Shown: positions 1-12,949, counted from the first letter of the stretch. The stretch is 64,000 nt of DNA from Nageia nagi (GCA_050084985.1 JBITNC010000001.1:172484001-172548000); one strand, 5' to 3'. The notes: a model not told the origin generated them from the sequence alone. Program-made: numbers and translations.

Positions 1-519
1 GATTCCATCTAGATTATGAGGATTATGAACTGCAATATCTAACACCCAATTGTTAAAAGAGCAATCTAATACAATTATAGGTGCAATTCTAGGCCAATAC
101 AAGCATAACAAAGTTATATTGTGTATTTGATCTTGATAATGCCAAAAACCTAACAATTACATGACCCTATCTAGATATATATATCAAGATTATCTTGATT
201 AACATAGATTTTCCATCCATCAAATTTACCTAGACATTTCTTCAAAGCTAGATCTCTTTGTATGTTGATAAGTAATCATAGAAAATTATATGATCCTTGG
301 AAAGTGAATTTTGTAAGTTAATATATAGCTCTATCGCTTTTCAAACCATAACATTTATTGTATTCCTCTTCTTTCCAATGACATGTGAACAGTCTTGGTC
401 CTTTTGGTTGTCGTCTATTAAGTTCATTTATTTTCATGAGTTAATTGTATAAATTTTAATATATTTAATTATATATTTACAATATATACAAAGAATCATA
501 AAGCAATTTTAACTATAAA

Positions 520-1670
520 AGGGATGAATAAGTGTGATGTTTATTATCTCATGCTCTTCTTTTCCTTCCATGCTATCTAAGTGATATTCTCCTAAACTAC
601 AAAAAATAATTATTATATAAGATCCTAACCAACTAGGGGCAAATTTATCATGAATTTTTCATTACATTCATGAAATTTGTTGATTTTATTTTTAAGCACT
701 AAGTCTCCTATGTTGAATTCATGAATTTTATTCCTTTTATCAAAAGCTCTTTTAATATAATTTTGATAAGTATGCATATATTCTAATGCGTGAACTCATA
801 TTTCATCTAATAATAATAACTGGTCTAATCATGTTTGGTGAGCTACCTCATTTTTAATGTAATCTTGTAAGCAATTCATAAAGATGAAATTTATATTTCC
901 AAGGGAAAATTGATTCTACCCCATAAATGAGAGAAAATAGGGTTTCCCCAATAGGAGTTCTAATACAAGTGTGGTACGCCCATAAAGCATGTGGGATTCT
1001 TGCATGCCAATCTTTATGAGAATTGCCTACTATTTTAAGTAGAATACTTTGAATAGTTTTATTTGTAGGATTAGCTTTTCCATTTCCTTGAGGGTATTAA
1101 GTCATCAAAAAACTAATTCTAAATATGATATCTTTTGCAAAAGGCTAGCACTTACTTATTTTTTAAATTCTTCCCATTTCCTATGATAATTTGAATGGGG
1201 ATTCCAAAATAGAAAATGATATGATGTTCTATGAATTCACTATTTTTTATCCTTTTATAGAGATCATAGGAATATCTTCAATCCATTTGGTGAAATATTT
1301 TGTAGTTTTAATTATAAATTTATGGCCACTTGAGGAAGTAGGAGATATCTGATCTATAATATCTAGTGCCTATATTGAGAATGGCCATAGTGATTGCATG
1401 GGTTGTAATTCTTATGAAGGTTGATTAAACAAATTATAATGTTGTTGATACTTGAAGAATTTTTTAAAATTTTCAATATAATCACATTCCATAGTAGGAA
1501 GATAATAACCCATGCAAATTAACCATTTTGTGATTGCAGGGTTGCTAAAATCTTCTGCACATATTCCATCATGTGCACATGAAATTGTAATTTGTGAATC
1601 AACCCATTCTAGGCATCTAAGTGATATTACATCAAAGCCTCTATAATAGAGAACATCCCCTAACATAAAA
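520..1670 (-). pseudogene. E1 integrase relic
   Basis: DNA integrase of the Ty3 polyprotein. The open frame at 1412-1666 (minus) starts LGDVLYYRGFD and contains the HHCC-type zinc-binding region in decayed form, ending in KYQQHYNLFNQPS. The core follows: GHKFIIKTTKYFTKWIE near 1270-1340, YPQGNGKANPTNK near 1060-1100, and KDWHARIPHALWAYHT near 960-1010. The C-terminal end reads WLGSYII...EINITLIHPFYS near 520-600. Stops and frameshifts are frequent. Confidence 0.85.
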
Positions 1671-1705
1671 TAACAAGAAGCTTTTGATTTGAATGCCTTC
1701 CTAGT

Positions 1706-2340
1706 TTATTTTATTAAATTGATAGGTAAGACTCCATCTCTTAAGAATTTAACTAATTGGATACGCCATAATTTTTTATGTTCCATTGTAATGTCAAGAA
1801 CTGCATGTTCTACTCTATCCATATCCAATGAATATTGGGTGATTTGTATTATTTCAATGTGAATGGTTTGTTTATGAGGATTCTTCGGTATCAAATATTC
1901 AATTGAAACCATAGCATAGGAAAACATATTGGTTGATCTTGGTGTTGTTTCTAGGTCATATTTTTTGAATGATTGTAATAGAGTGTCCACCAACTTTTTG
2001 TTTTTTTGGAGTAAAGTTTCTTTACATTAGAAAATCCCTTTAACTCAATTTAAAATAAAAAATGAATCACCAATAAATTTTACTTTTCTTAGCTTTAATT
2101 TTAAAATGGTCTTTATGGCTAGTATTAAGGCTTCATACTCAGCATTGTTATTTGTACATGAAAAATTAAGTTTGAAGGAATAAGGTATGGGAATCCCTTA
2201 TGGTGTTATGAATGCAATACCAACACCTCCACTATTTTCATATTTAGATCCATCAAAATAGATTACCATATCCAAATCTTCTTTAGAATCAAAAAGAATT
2301 TTGATCTCATCTAATTGGAAAATATGCTCATTTGGTAATT
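1706..2340 (-). pseudogene. E1 second RNase H (aRH-type) relic
   Basis: A second RNase H lies between the Ty3 RNase H and integrase. On the minus strand at about 2247-2262 one reads YFDGSKYENSGGVGIAF, which holds the first catalytic Asp. At 2131-2150 is NNNAEYEALI, which holds the catalytic Glu. An in-frame stop lies between them. This extra domain is known from the Tat lineage of plant Ty3 elements. The stretch 1706-1993 is open and reads as the C-terminal part plus the linker to integrase. Confidence 0.8.
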
Positions 2341-2440
2341 CAATGATGAGCATTCTATCATTGTGTAATGGTGCTTTTGTAAGATAATCAACTATGATTT
2401 GACCTTTAATTGACTTTTGAATTATAAATTATAGATAAAA

Positions 2441-2760
2441 TTATGTCAAATGCATAATCCATTTAAATGTTCTTGTATTTTGGTAAGTTTTGTTCATCAT
2501 GTATTTTAGCATATCTACTTTGGAAATTACATAAGTAGTATGATTTAGCATATAATGTCTTCGCTTATTTATTGCGAATACTACTACCAAATATAGTTTT
2601 TCCATGTACAAATACTTAATTTCATAACCAACCAAAGTTAAACTAAGATAATATATAGCTTTATCCTTATTATTTTTATTCTTTTGAGCAAGCATGGTTC
2701 CTAGTGTGGATTCTATAGCTAATGAATAGAGAAGGAATGGTTCCCCTTCCCTATGTGGGA
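2441..2760 (-). pseudogene. E1 RNase H (first, Ty3-type) relic
   Basis: RNase H domain directly after RT, which would remove the RNA strand during cDNA synthesis. The open frame at 2441-2695 on the minus strand contains AIYYLS, then IEKL-like MEKLYLVVVFAI and RRHYMLNHTTYVISKVD, a characteristic order in plant Ty3 elements. It ends with FKWIMHL, matching the usual AKWIMLL boundary before the second RNase H. Confidence 0.85.
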
Positions 2761-2979
2761 CTAAAAATGGAGGTGATACAAGGTAACATCTTATTTTTTA
2801 AATTCTTTTTATTTTTAATTTCCCTAGTATAATCTAATCCCCTTTTTTAACAACTTGTTAAATGGTTTGCACTTATATAATAATTATGATATAAAACATC
2901 TTATAGCTTGTAATTTACCTTGTAAGCTTTGTAATTATTTTATGTTTGAAGGGGGAGGCATATTCACTATTTATTTTAA

Positions 2980-3650
2980 CTTATTAGGTTCTATTTTGAT
3001 TCTTCATCTAAAAATAATAAAACCCAATAATTTTCCTAGAGTAACTCCAAAAACACATTTCTTCGAATTTAGTCAAATATTATGTTCCAACAATCTATCG
3101 AATATATTTACAAGTACCTTTAGATGGTCTCCTTTGGTTTTAGATTTGGATAATACATCATCTACATAGTATTCCATAATATCATAAATGTAATCATGAA
3201 AAATATATTTCATTTCTCATTGATAACTAGCTCTTGTATTCTTTAGGCGAAAGGGCATTACTTTATAATAAAATTTTCTCCAACGTGTTATGAAGGTTGT
3301 TTTATGTTGATCTTTCGATGCTACTTTTATTTGATTATACCTTAAAAATCTATCCATAAGAGATAGCATTTCATTTCTAGCAGTATAATCAATTCAATTA
3401 TTAATTTTTTGTAAAGAAAAATCATCTTTAGGATAAGCTTTATTTAAGTCTCTAAAATATGTGCATATGCGAATTTTCCCATTAGATTTTTTAACTAGCG
3501 CTATGTTGGAGATCTAGTCAGAATAATTGATAGGATTTATGAATTTTTCTTCTAATATTTTTTTTAGTTCTTATTTTATCATTAAGGCTATTATGGATGC
3601 ATCTTGCATAACTTTTATTTAATTGGCTTAGCTTCCTCTTTAATACCTAG
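2980..3650 (-). pseudogene. E1 reverse transcriptase relic (YVDD)
   Basis: RNA-directed DNA polymerase of the Ty3 polyprotein. On the minus strand near 3440-3510 one reads IRIC then FRDLNKAYPKDDF, the classic RT domain 2 motif. Near 3225-3262 is VMPFRLKN (usually MPFGLKN). At about 3157-3171 is the catalytic YVDD box, intact, followed by KSKTKGDHL. Near 3020-3070 is KKCVFGVTLGKLLGF. Several in-frame stops break it. The order and spacing are those of Ty3 RT. Confidence 0.9.
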
Positions 3651-4739
3651 ATTGTGCACCAACAGGTTTGGATCTAATCCTAACATATTAGCATATGACC
3701 ATATGAATATGTTTTGGTTTTCTTTAAGTATAGATACAAATTACAATCTCTCATATTTATTTAGTGATTTTCCTAGTTGAATAATCTTTAGGTTTTTAGG
3801 GTCATCACTTAAATCTACCTCAATATTTTCTTCTATTAGAATAAGAGACCCTTCTTCCAATTGATTTGGTACTAGAATCCGATTTTTGTCATTCTAGTTG
3901 TATTCCTCATCTTCACCCAAATCTTGATCATCCAAGATGATATTTATTATGATTTTAGAGGTTTTAAGTATAACATCTATATATTTGAACTCTTGTATTA
4001 TGGATTATTTATGAATGAATGTAAATTTTGTAGTATCTTCATCTACCATGAAGTATGATGAAGAACTACTCAATTTTTATAGACTTAATATTTCAAACTC
4101 ATCACTCCTAGACTAGTCAAAAGATATCCTTTCTAGACTCAAATCAATTTCTTCAATTTCAACCATGTTAATTGAAATAATGTTAGAGAACAAATTTTTT
4201 GGTATTAACAATCCAGGTTCTAGGTCATGTTGATTTAGTATTGATTTAAATTCTTTATGTGTTTTTTTGTATTTGAGATTTTATGATTTTGAATTCTCCT
4301 ATACCTAAATCTAGCAATTTTATTATTATTAGGTAAATGTTTGATGGCTTATCATCTTCTTGATAGTCATCACTTTTTGATGAGGTATTAGATGAAGATG
4401 AAATTTTTGATGAGGAAGCTTTGCTCAATTCATCTAACTTGCATGCTCTTTCTTCCCAAGAATGTCTTTCTTTTGGTGTGGATTCTATATTTTATTGTGA
4501 ATTATTATCAACCTTTTATTGAGTATTGGATTACTATTGATTAATAACATGTTTTTCTTTTTTAGTACTAAAATATGTGGAATTATTCTTACCCACATCA
4601 GTAGTCAATGGTCATTCTATTGAAATTGGTATTGTAAAGTAATGAGTAGATGGCAGGGATACATCATTAGGTAAATGAGTATTATTACAATGTGAATATG
4701 GGTTTTTATCTCTAGACACACAATGTAAAACACCCTTGT

Positions 4740-5236
4740 GAATATACTTAAAACAATCATGATATGGTTATGGGACATATTGCATATCCTTAATCCAAGG
4801 CCTCCCTAAAAGGACATTATAATGAGTAATATCTCCTTTAATTACTTGTAGCAATGTTTGCATTGTTTTAGATCCTACCATAATAAGAAATGACATTGAT
4901 CCTATTGTTGAACATAAAGCATCATTAAATACCTTTAATTATAGTGATGGTGCACAAATATGTGAAAAAATGAAGGTTAAAATTCTTATATGCAGTTGTT
5001 GAAATAATATTTATAGATGGATCTTCATCAATTATGATTCTCTTAAAAGTCTTTCCATCTACCTTAGCTATGATATGCAAAGGTGGATATTGACTATGTG
5101 TCCCATTCGAATGTTTAACTTCATGATCATATAAAATAATAGTATATTTTTTACTTATTTTTATATTTCCTACAAAATACACAAAGCTTTCGAAATCATT
5201 TATATCTAGTTCAATCATTTGTAATAAATAATTCAT
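4740..5236 (-). pseudogene. E1 aspartic protease relic
   Basis: Retropepsin-type protease that would process the E1 polyprotein. The minus-strand open frame at 4925-5236 contains IIIDEDPSINI, which matches the active-site region of plant Ty3 proteases (usually DxGSSxNI; the glycine is lost here). Downstream, near 4790-4830, is LLGRPWIKDM, the conserved C-terminal protease motif of this family. A frame change separates the two halves. It sits between gag and RT as expected. Confidence 0.75.
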
Positions 5237-5399
5237 TGCATCTCTATGGTTCTTGGATTGTTGTAATAATTCAAATAGAGATATTTTTTCTTATGAATTT
5301 TTTAATTATTGATGTAAATATCTCTTTATAAAAAAATTAGGAGGTTGTGGCCTTGGTATGTGTGGTTGCACATGAGCCTCATCTTGTTGGCTTTTTGGA

Positions 5400-7590
5400 A
5401 TGATATTTTATCTTTCTTGTGCCTTTTGAGCTCTTTTAGTAACATTGATCATTCTTATGAAGGTTGAATTATCATAACTCCAATTATGTATTACTTGGTT
5501 CTCAAGTGGATGCAATGAGATATTATTAGCTTGATGTTGAGGGAGAGGATTTTGGTAAATTCCTAAGTTTTGATTTGGGATAGCCATAGGATTATCAACT
5601 TCTAATTTCCCATTGTTAATCAAATCTTGAATCTGATGTTGTAATATCCTACATTTATATGTATCATGATCCTTTTGATAATGGTAATGGAAAAATTCAT
5701 TTTCATTATACTTTCTTTAGCTTTAGGGTACTCTAGTCTTATATCTGGTAAACTAATTACTTCATGATCACATAGTTTCCTCATAATATCATAAAGTAAT
5801 TATGTCAATGGTGTGAACTTTATTTTGGGTCTAGACTCATTTTCCTCATTTTGTAAAGGATATGGTTCCACCTATTTAGTAACAAAAAATTTATTATTTG
5901 TTAATGGTTTACCTTTTTTTTTGTTCTTGACATAAGGTTCCCTTTTCTTGGTTTTTATCTCACCATCTTGGATTTAACCTTTTCTATTATGGCATCCTGA
6001 GAAACAACTTCTTCAAAGGTCTTATGTTGTTGAATTAATAGGGTGCTATCAATAGGCCTTAAACAACTTTAAATTAACATCTTGACTATTTCTTCTTGAG
6101 GTAGAGTATAAGGCATGCTTGTCAATATTACTTTCCATCTTGAGCTGAAATTAATGATTAATTCATCTAGGAATTATTATAGTCTTGTAAGATCAATGAT
6201 ATTAGTTTTATCTTTGATATTGATCCTAAAGTGTTACGAGAATAAATTTGCTAATTGAGCATATGAACTGATACTATATTTTGTTAAGTTATTGTACCAA
6301 TCTCTTTCTTGACCTACAAATACCAAAGGAAAGATACAAAACATTAATTCATCATCATTAGCAATGACATAACTTGAATATTTGAAACATATGAGATTTT
6401 CTTTGGGATCTTCATTTCCTTTAAATAGTTTAATTTTTGGAATTTCAAATTTAAAAAGAATCTCCTTTTTTGGGACACTAGGGTGAATTGGTTCATTAGA
6501 AATTATTTCATATGATACCTTTTGCTTACCCTGCATATGTGATTCTCTTTCAATTTACTTTAATCTTTTACAAAAGCCATCCTTTTCTTCTGGTTGATTT
6601 TGAGGATACATAACATATTCTTCATTCCTATGATCCATTATTTCTTCATATTTTGGGAATGGTTCATACCTTTGTTTAAAAGGTATCTTAGCATCATAAT
6701 AAACCCTATTGTATGGTGGATAGTAAGGTGGGAATTGATGGGATGGTCATAGAGGTAATTGTGGTATAGGAGGGTAGTATGGTTGTCCCTTATCTTTGTG
6801 TGGAGGCAAGTGATGTTTTTGAAGTTCATTTTTTCAATTTATAAGTGAAACTTCTTTTCCCTTATCCAAATAAGTATCTTTATATCTATACTCTCCATGA
6901 CCACATGGAAATAAAGATAATGCTTTAGGTTTTCCTTTTTTATCTCTACCCAATATTTGATCATATCCATGTTTATTTTGTACATTTTGCTTATTATGAT
7001 GCATTCTTGGTATTTTATTTTGATGTAAATTGAACATAGGTTGTGCTTCTAGTTATGGTTGCTTAGTAAACCTTCTAGGTTTTTCCTTTTTTTGCACACA
7101 TTGATCATAAGGATCCAACCCTTATCATTGTTGTTGTTGTTGTTATCACATGTTATTTTGAGGTGGATACTCTTTCCTATGCAAATAGGGAGGTATTTCT
7201 CATAACTTAAACTTCATTGGGTTGTTCTTATCCTTTACATTGCACTCTTGTTTAGGTGTTCTATAACTTGATAAAGAAGTTGGTGCATTTGATTTCAAAA
7301 CATGTAAAGGATTATTGTATACTTTGAAGTGATATCTTGAATATGGAATTGGATTAGTTGTATGTATAGATATTAGGTCATCGAATTCCTCTATTTTCCT
7401 ATATATTATGGAAGGAGTATAATCATCTCTTCTTAAATATGATTGAACTAAACATCCATTTGGTATATAGCATGTGACACAATTATACTTTGGTTTATAA
7501 GGGTCTCTTTGAAACATAGTGTCATCCAAATGGGCTTGTGAGAGATAAATATTCCCTTCTTCATTATCTTTCACATTGTTGATCACTTGT
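5400..7590 (-). pseudogene. E1 gag relic
   Basis: Structural capsid/nucleocapsid protein of the E1 retrotransposon. The minus strand holds open stretches at 7200-7586, 6834-7037, 6234-6536 and 5408-5623, which together read as a plant Ty3 gag. The piece at 6234-6536 has the typical start of the gag core (a PKIKLFKG-like segment, then DPKENL). Near 5580-5700 is a degenerate histidine/cysteine knuckle (HYQKDHDTYKC) followed by the IQDLINNG segment common in this gag family. Stops and frameshifts separate the pieces. The far N-terminal piece (7200-7586) is assigned by position only. Confidence 0.7.
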
Positions 7591-7899
7591 TTATCCTCCC
7601 TTAAATATTATAAATCTAGAGGAATACTATGGTCATATAAAGAATGAGGAATTCTTAAATGTGTTAGATGTTTTCTAATCATATTTAAATCATCATCGAT
7701 AGAATTTGAGTAAACTTTAATATTTGTATTTCGAGGAGTTTCTCTTCTCAAACAATTCCTAATTGACCTACAAATTTCTCTTTCTTCAAAATAGTATTAA
7801 TAATATGGTTCTTGTACCTGACAAGCTCTTTAAGAATGAGTATGAACCATTTTCTCTTTATTTTTCATTTTATTTTATTTTATTTAGTTTTTTTTTAAC

Positions 7900-8645
7900 A
7901 AAATAAAAGAAATCAAGCATCAAACATGTTTTTATTTTTTGATTTTATGTTTATGAGAAAATAATTGAATGCATAAACAACCTACATGAATACTTACCTT
8001 TTCAATGTGATTATATTTTCTATCTTTTTGACATATTCAATTAATCTTTTAAATATGAGCAATGTGAATTGTATATTTTATTATTTTTAGTTTTCTTAGA
8101 TTGTTTTGTCTAGTCAAGTGTTTAATCAAGATAGGATGGTAATCTTACTAGGATGTCTATGGCTAAGTAATGACTTGGTAATTAAAATGGTCCCCTTAGT
8201 GCAATGGGTTTCAAAGAATGTTGTTGAGAACTACCTTGGTGATTAAATCCAAGTATAGCCCCCTTTTTTATATTCATTCAGTGAAAATTAATGACTTCTA
8301 ACCTATGAACTTGGTATTCATATCTAGGTTTTGGCTCTAAGACTCCTTGTATTTTGTTGATGGGAACATAAGAAGATAAGAATAAATGGTTGATAATGAC
8401 CTCTAACTCATTGATGTTCATTTTAATAGGATTTATTAGTGTGCATTTAACTAAATAAATTACTTATGGATGCAAATTCTAATCCTTACAAACATACATC
8501 TCCATTGTTTAAACTTTTTTATGTGATGTAAATAATATTTTGATTAGTATGTAACTTAATCTAGATAACCCATGAGATTCATTTCCTTTTAATGAGGTTC
8601 ATTAACCCTTTCAATAATGGAAGTATTTAAGTATGGTTTATTCCC
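7900..8645. other. No gene seen; E1 5' flank
   Basis: AT-rich sequence between the E1 gag start and the tandem repeat at 8646. It probably belongs to the E1 leader or LTR. No coding pattern, clear PBS or LTR end could be recognised. Confidence 0.4.
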
Positions 8646-9112
8646 TCTCCTTACAAATCACAATCACCTTCAATCACCTCTCAACATAGTAAGGGTAGAC
8701 AAGTAAAGAACCTTTAACATGTGTAAATTTTCTTTAATGTAATTTTTTTCCTCCTTGTTACAATTCACATCAACCTTTAACTACCTTACGGCATGGTAAT
8801 GGTATACAAGTAAGAGTATTAATGTGTAAGTTTTTTCCTCTCTTTATGAGTCATAATCACCTTTTACCACCTCTCAGCATGGTAAGGGAAGACAAGTAAA
8901 GAGCCTTTAGCATGAGTAAATTTTCTTTTAATGTAAATTATTTTCCCTTCATTATGAGTTACATCAACCTTCGATCACCTTATGGTGTGGTAAGGGTAGA
9001 TAATTAAGAGTATTAATGTGTAAGTTCTTTTCCTCTCTTAATGAGTCGCAATCACCTTTGACTGCCTCTTGATGTGGTAAGGGTAGACAAGTAAAGAGTT
9101 TTTAATTTGTGA
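8646..9112. repeat. Tandem repeat, about 193-bp unit made of two related halves
   Basis: The starts cctctccttacaaatcac (8646), cctctctttatgagtcat (8837) and cctctcttaatgagtcgc (9032) are 191 and 195 bp apart. Inside each unit a second related half begins at about 8749 and 8945 (cctccttgtt..., cccttcatta...). Every half carries a catggtaagggtagacaagtaa-like core. There are two full units and one partial unit. It may be part of the E1 LTR or leader. Confidence 0.8.
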
Positions 9113-10785
9113 ACATAATCACCAAATTCATTGACCAATTTAATGCATCCTACTCTACCTTAAATTTGATTCATTCACCTTAAATTCATTCCAAGTTTAA
9201 TAATAGTTATTTACCCCTTCCTAGTTTGTAATTAATTTAGTGTGTATTCATTCACCAATTTAATGTGGTGATAAGAAAAAGAAAAGGTTCATTTATCCTT
9301 TTCATATCCAATCCATTCTAGTCACCTTAGATCACTTTTTAGCACAAAGGGAGAGCATAGTTGTATGAGGTAGAAAAATTATTAAGTGAACCATTTTGCT
9401 TTTTACAATCCCTACCAAATAAATAAGTAAAGGGAACTTTGAAAAGACTAGACAACAAGAATATTAAACTAATGCATTTTATCATTAATCTTGACTACCC
9501 TTTCATATATGCATTATGAGGAAAGGGATAACAAACAAGGGGTTCATTCCCATATTTTATCTTTAATTCCTATAATATGCTTGTTTTATTGATGAGAATT
9601 AAAAATTCCACCTTTATCTTTCATCATTGGCATTCTAATCTAGTTGCTAACATCCTAGTCCAATCGTTGGTGTTCGATACCAAATCATTGGTAATTATGC
9701 AACTTAAACTTGGAAAACATAGAACAAACAAAACACAATCAAGATCAACATAATAAGATAAAAACTAAGAAAATAATCATAAAAACCCTAAAAAAAATCC
9801 CTAAATTTTTTTGCTTATATTTTTTGCATGCGAGGGACCCTCCTTCTAGTGCTAGAATGTACTACCCAAAAAGAAACATTGTTAGCAAATAAGATAAACA
9901 ATATTAAGTCAAATATTTATTTTATTTTTATCATATAGGCCTCAATTTCATAGTTAAAAATCTCTAGATTTGTTATTCCTTACCTTAAGCCTTTCACAAA
10001 ATGGTTTTTAGGACTCTATGGTCGTTAGCAAAGTTGTTGGTATCCTAGTGTAGTCTTTGGTTTTTTATATTGGTTGTTAGCATCTAACCCCTAATCACTA
10101 ACATTTTGTATCTAAATTTGCAAGATTAGTCTTTCTCCTACAAGCATATAAAAATTATTTGATATTCTCCATTTTAATTTCCTTAATAACTTTCTTATTC
10201 AACTCCTGTGGAACCTACACACATGCAAACAATAAACATATCAAACATACCTATTCAATAAAAAAAATATGATATTAAATCATAATTAACATGTAAATAG
10301 CATCAAAATAAAGTACTCAAATCACTAATATTATAGATGAATTTCAACAAAGTTCTTTTACTTTAAAAATTGGGTCTCTTACTTCAATATTGAAAGTTTT
10401 ATTTATAGATTAAGAAAATTAGAAAAGTTTCCATTTTGGAGATAAAAATTAGGATAAAAAGACTTATCTAGTCTTTTCATGGTGATAATCCAAAGTTAAA
10501 ATGTGCAAGATTGGTGATGATTCATCCTTGATCTATAGCTTTGTAGCCAAATCATTTAATAACTTTCAATTTTTGTTTTGATTTTTCCAATCACAGAGTC
10601 ATCAACATCTAGGTATCGAATGTTGATGTCTAGATTGAGTCACCAACATTTAGAGTTGGATGCTAGCATTTAGCATTTTTATAATAATGCCTTTAATTTT
10701 TTATCCTTCTTTCATTTATTGAAAGAGGGGTCATTTTTGGTTGTCTACACTCATACATATTTTGTAAAGGATATGGATGACATAG
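9113..10785. other. No gene seen; AT-rich retroelement debris
   Basis: There is no coding pattern on either strand beyond short chance ORFs. Short motifs such as ttggtgttcg, ttggttgttagcatc and gtcaccaacattt recur at 9620-9700, 10020-10110 and 10590-10680. Similar motifs appear in E2 and E4, so the stretch is probably retroelement untranslated sequence. Confidence 0.4.
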
Positions 10786-10899
10786 TAGGTTTATCCCTTC
10801 TACATTAGCCTGCTTTCAACTTTTCTGTAGTAGGATTAAGCTAGGTAGCTAGGGATAGGTGTGTGTGTGTTTATGATATGGTTTCTCTCATGACATAAT

Positions 10900-11640
10900 A
10901 ATATTAGAGGAATTACCTACTATTTCTCAACTTGATGATGAAATACCTTAGTTAAATGAACCTCTAGTTGAGATAGACATTGGTACCAAAGCTGTGTCAC
11001 ACATAGTTCATATTGGAAATGGAATTTTTATTGAGGAAAAGGTCATATATTAGAAATTTCTTAAATATTTTGGGGATATGTTCACTTGGAATATAGTGAC
11101 ATGATCAGAGTGGATCCTACCTTTGTGAATCACAATTTGATTCTTCATAAAGATGCTAAGCTTATGCAATAGAAAATAAGTCCTATGCATCCCAAGAATG
11201 CTTTGCTATTCAAGAATAAAATAGGTTAAAATTAGATAATGATCAATAAAGAACATTAGCACAAGACTGACTTCACCACTCCTTAGGGAACATTTTTTGG
11301 GGTAGTCATGCCCATTAGACTTAAGAACATTGGAGTTGCATACCAAAGAGCAATGGTAACTATGAAGAACATTAGAGTTGCATACCAAATAACAATGATA
11401 ACTATATTTCATGATTTCATTCATAAATTAGTTAAAGCATATGTTGATGATATTCTTGCTAGATCTAGAAAAAAAAAAGAATCATTTAGAATACTTAAGA
11501 GTTATTTTTGGGAGAATGAGCTAATTTAATTTAAAGCTTAATCTTAAGAAGTGTGTTTTTGTGGTATCAAGTGGAAAATTTCTTAGATACATTGTATCTA
11601 GAAGAGGAAGAGAAATTCATCCCAATAAGGTTAAAGCTAT
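10900..11640 (+). pseudogene. E2 reverse transcriptase relic (YVDD)
   Basis: Ty3 reverse transcriptase in decayed form. The plus-strand open frame from 11308 starts MPIRLKNIGVAYQRAM (usually MPFGLKNAGATYQRAM). At about 11437-11457 is AYVDDILARS with the catalytic YVDD intact. Between 11335 and 11395 the motif of roughly ATYQRAM is present twice in tandem (gttgcataccaaagagcaatg and gttgcataccaaataacaatg), a local duplication of about 45 bp inside the domain. Downstream, KKCVF-like sequence near 11545 is frameshifted. Confidence 0.85.
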
Positions 11641-11689
11641 TATGGATATGCCTACTCCTAAAACTTTTAAAAAACCTTAAAGTTTGCAA

Positions 11690-12170
11690 GGAAAATTACA
11701 AGCAGTCAAAAGGTTTATAGATCAGTTGGTGGATAGGATAGCTCCTTTCTCTCACTTCATCAAGAGAGGTAACAAGTTTATTTGGACTAAAGCATGTCAA
11801 AAAGCATTTGATGATATCAAAAAGTACTTACTTAATCCTCATGTTTCATAACTTGTTGATCATGAAAGGCCTTTATAGTTGTATATCTTAACTATAAATC
11901 ATGCCTTAGGAACTATTTTAGTACAAATTGGTGATAAAAACAAAAACAAGGTTATGTATTATCTATCTAAAATATTGGATAATGCAGAAATAAGGTATAC
12001 TCCAATCGAGAAGTTGGGTTATGACATTCTCTATACCACTCAATTGAGATATATTGATCCATTGAGGTATCCACTTTATAAATATCAATTGTAAGGAAAA
12101 ACCACAAAATGGATAATGGAATTACAAGAATTTGATATTATTTATATGCATCAAAAAGCAATCAAAGGGC
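11690..12170 (+). pseudogene. E2 RNase H (first) relic
   Basis: On the plus strand, FIKRGNKFIWTKACQKAFDDIKKYL (in part, near 11757-11830) is the linker after RT. The open frame 11879-12094 has NHALGTILVQIGDKNKNKV, then MYYLSK and YTPIEKLGYDIL, the usual Ty3 RNase H order. KWIMELQEFDI near 12110-12140 marks its end. Confidence 0.85.
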
Positions 12171-12239
12171 ATGTTATTATTGACTTGTTGGTTGAGGCAC
12201 CATGTGAAAATGTTACTCCAAGCACATATCATCTTCAAG

Positions 12240-12665
12240 ATGAGCTTGGTGCATGGGCTAATGAAGATGATGAACAAAAGTGGACACTCTATTTTTATGG
12301 TTATAAGTGTGTAAAATAGTTTAGGGTAGGTATTTTTTTGGCATCTCCTAAAGGTGGTATTATTCCAATGGATTACAAGTTAAATTTTAAATGTATTAAC
12401 AATATGGCTGAGTATGAGGCTTTGGTTTTGGGTTTGAAGGTTGCTATCAATTTGAATATAAAGAATCTATAGGTATATGGTGATTCATAGCTTATTGTAA
12501 ATTAAATAAATGAGTTTTACAATACAAAAGATGAAAAGCTACATCCATACAAGGATTTGGTAACAAGGATGGTAGAAAGATACTTTAAAAAGTTTGAATT
12601 TGAGAATATTTCAAGAAATAGTAATATATTTGTTGATGCCATGGCCAATATTATAAAATAAACAA
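12240..12665 (+). pseudogene. E2 second RNase H (aRH-type) relic
   Basis: On the plus strand WTLYFYGY near 12280-12305 corresponds to the usual WxLYFDGS; the first catalytic Asp is lost. SPKGGIIPMDYKLNF follows, then NNMAEYEALVLGLKVA near 12398-12445 with the catalytic Glu. Near 12475 is VYGDS (usually GDSQLVVNQ), and near 12630 VDAMAN (usually ADALAN). Stops lie inside. The second RNase H points to the Tat lineage. Confidence 0.85.
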
Positions 12666-12949
12666 TCTCAAGAATCATTCCTTGATATATGAGGAAAACT
12701 TCATCAATTTCTATGAGCAATATCCAATTATATGTGTTTTCCTTCCATTGCATGAATGGTATGCTAACATATACAACTTCTTGAAAGATGGAAATATTCT
12801 AGATTCATGTCATAATAAGTTTCTTAAATGAATACTCAAAAAATAAATATCAATGTATATCATTACTGGTGATATTCTTTACAAAATATCTTTTGATGGA
12901 ACATTGCTTAGATGTTTAACTAAAAAATAAACTAGTAAAGCTATGGAAC

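Larger units (their letters stand above)
1..7900 (-). mobile_element. E1: decayed Ty3/gypsy LTR retrotransposon, Tat-like, gag to integrase
   Basis: Reading the minus strand from high to low coordinates gives, in order, gag, an aspartic protease, reverse transcriptase, RNase H, a second RNase H and integrase. This is the order expected for a Ty3-type polyprotein. The second RNase H between the first one and integrase is a known mark of the Tat lineage, so that placement is favoured. Every domain is cut by stops and frameshifts, so the element cannot be active. The integrase end is near 520. The 3' LTR must lie left of the window, and no clear 5' LTR was found between 7.9 and 10.7 kb, so the right end is approximate. 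Confidence 0.85.
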
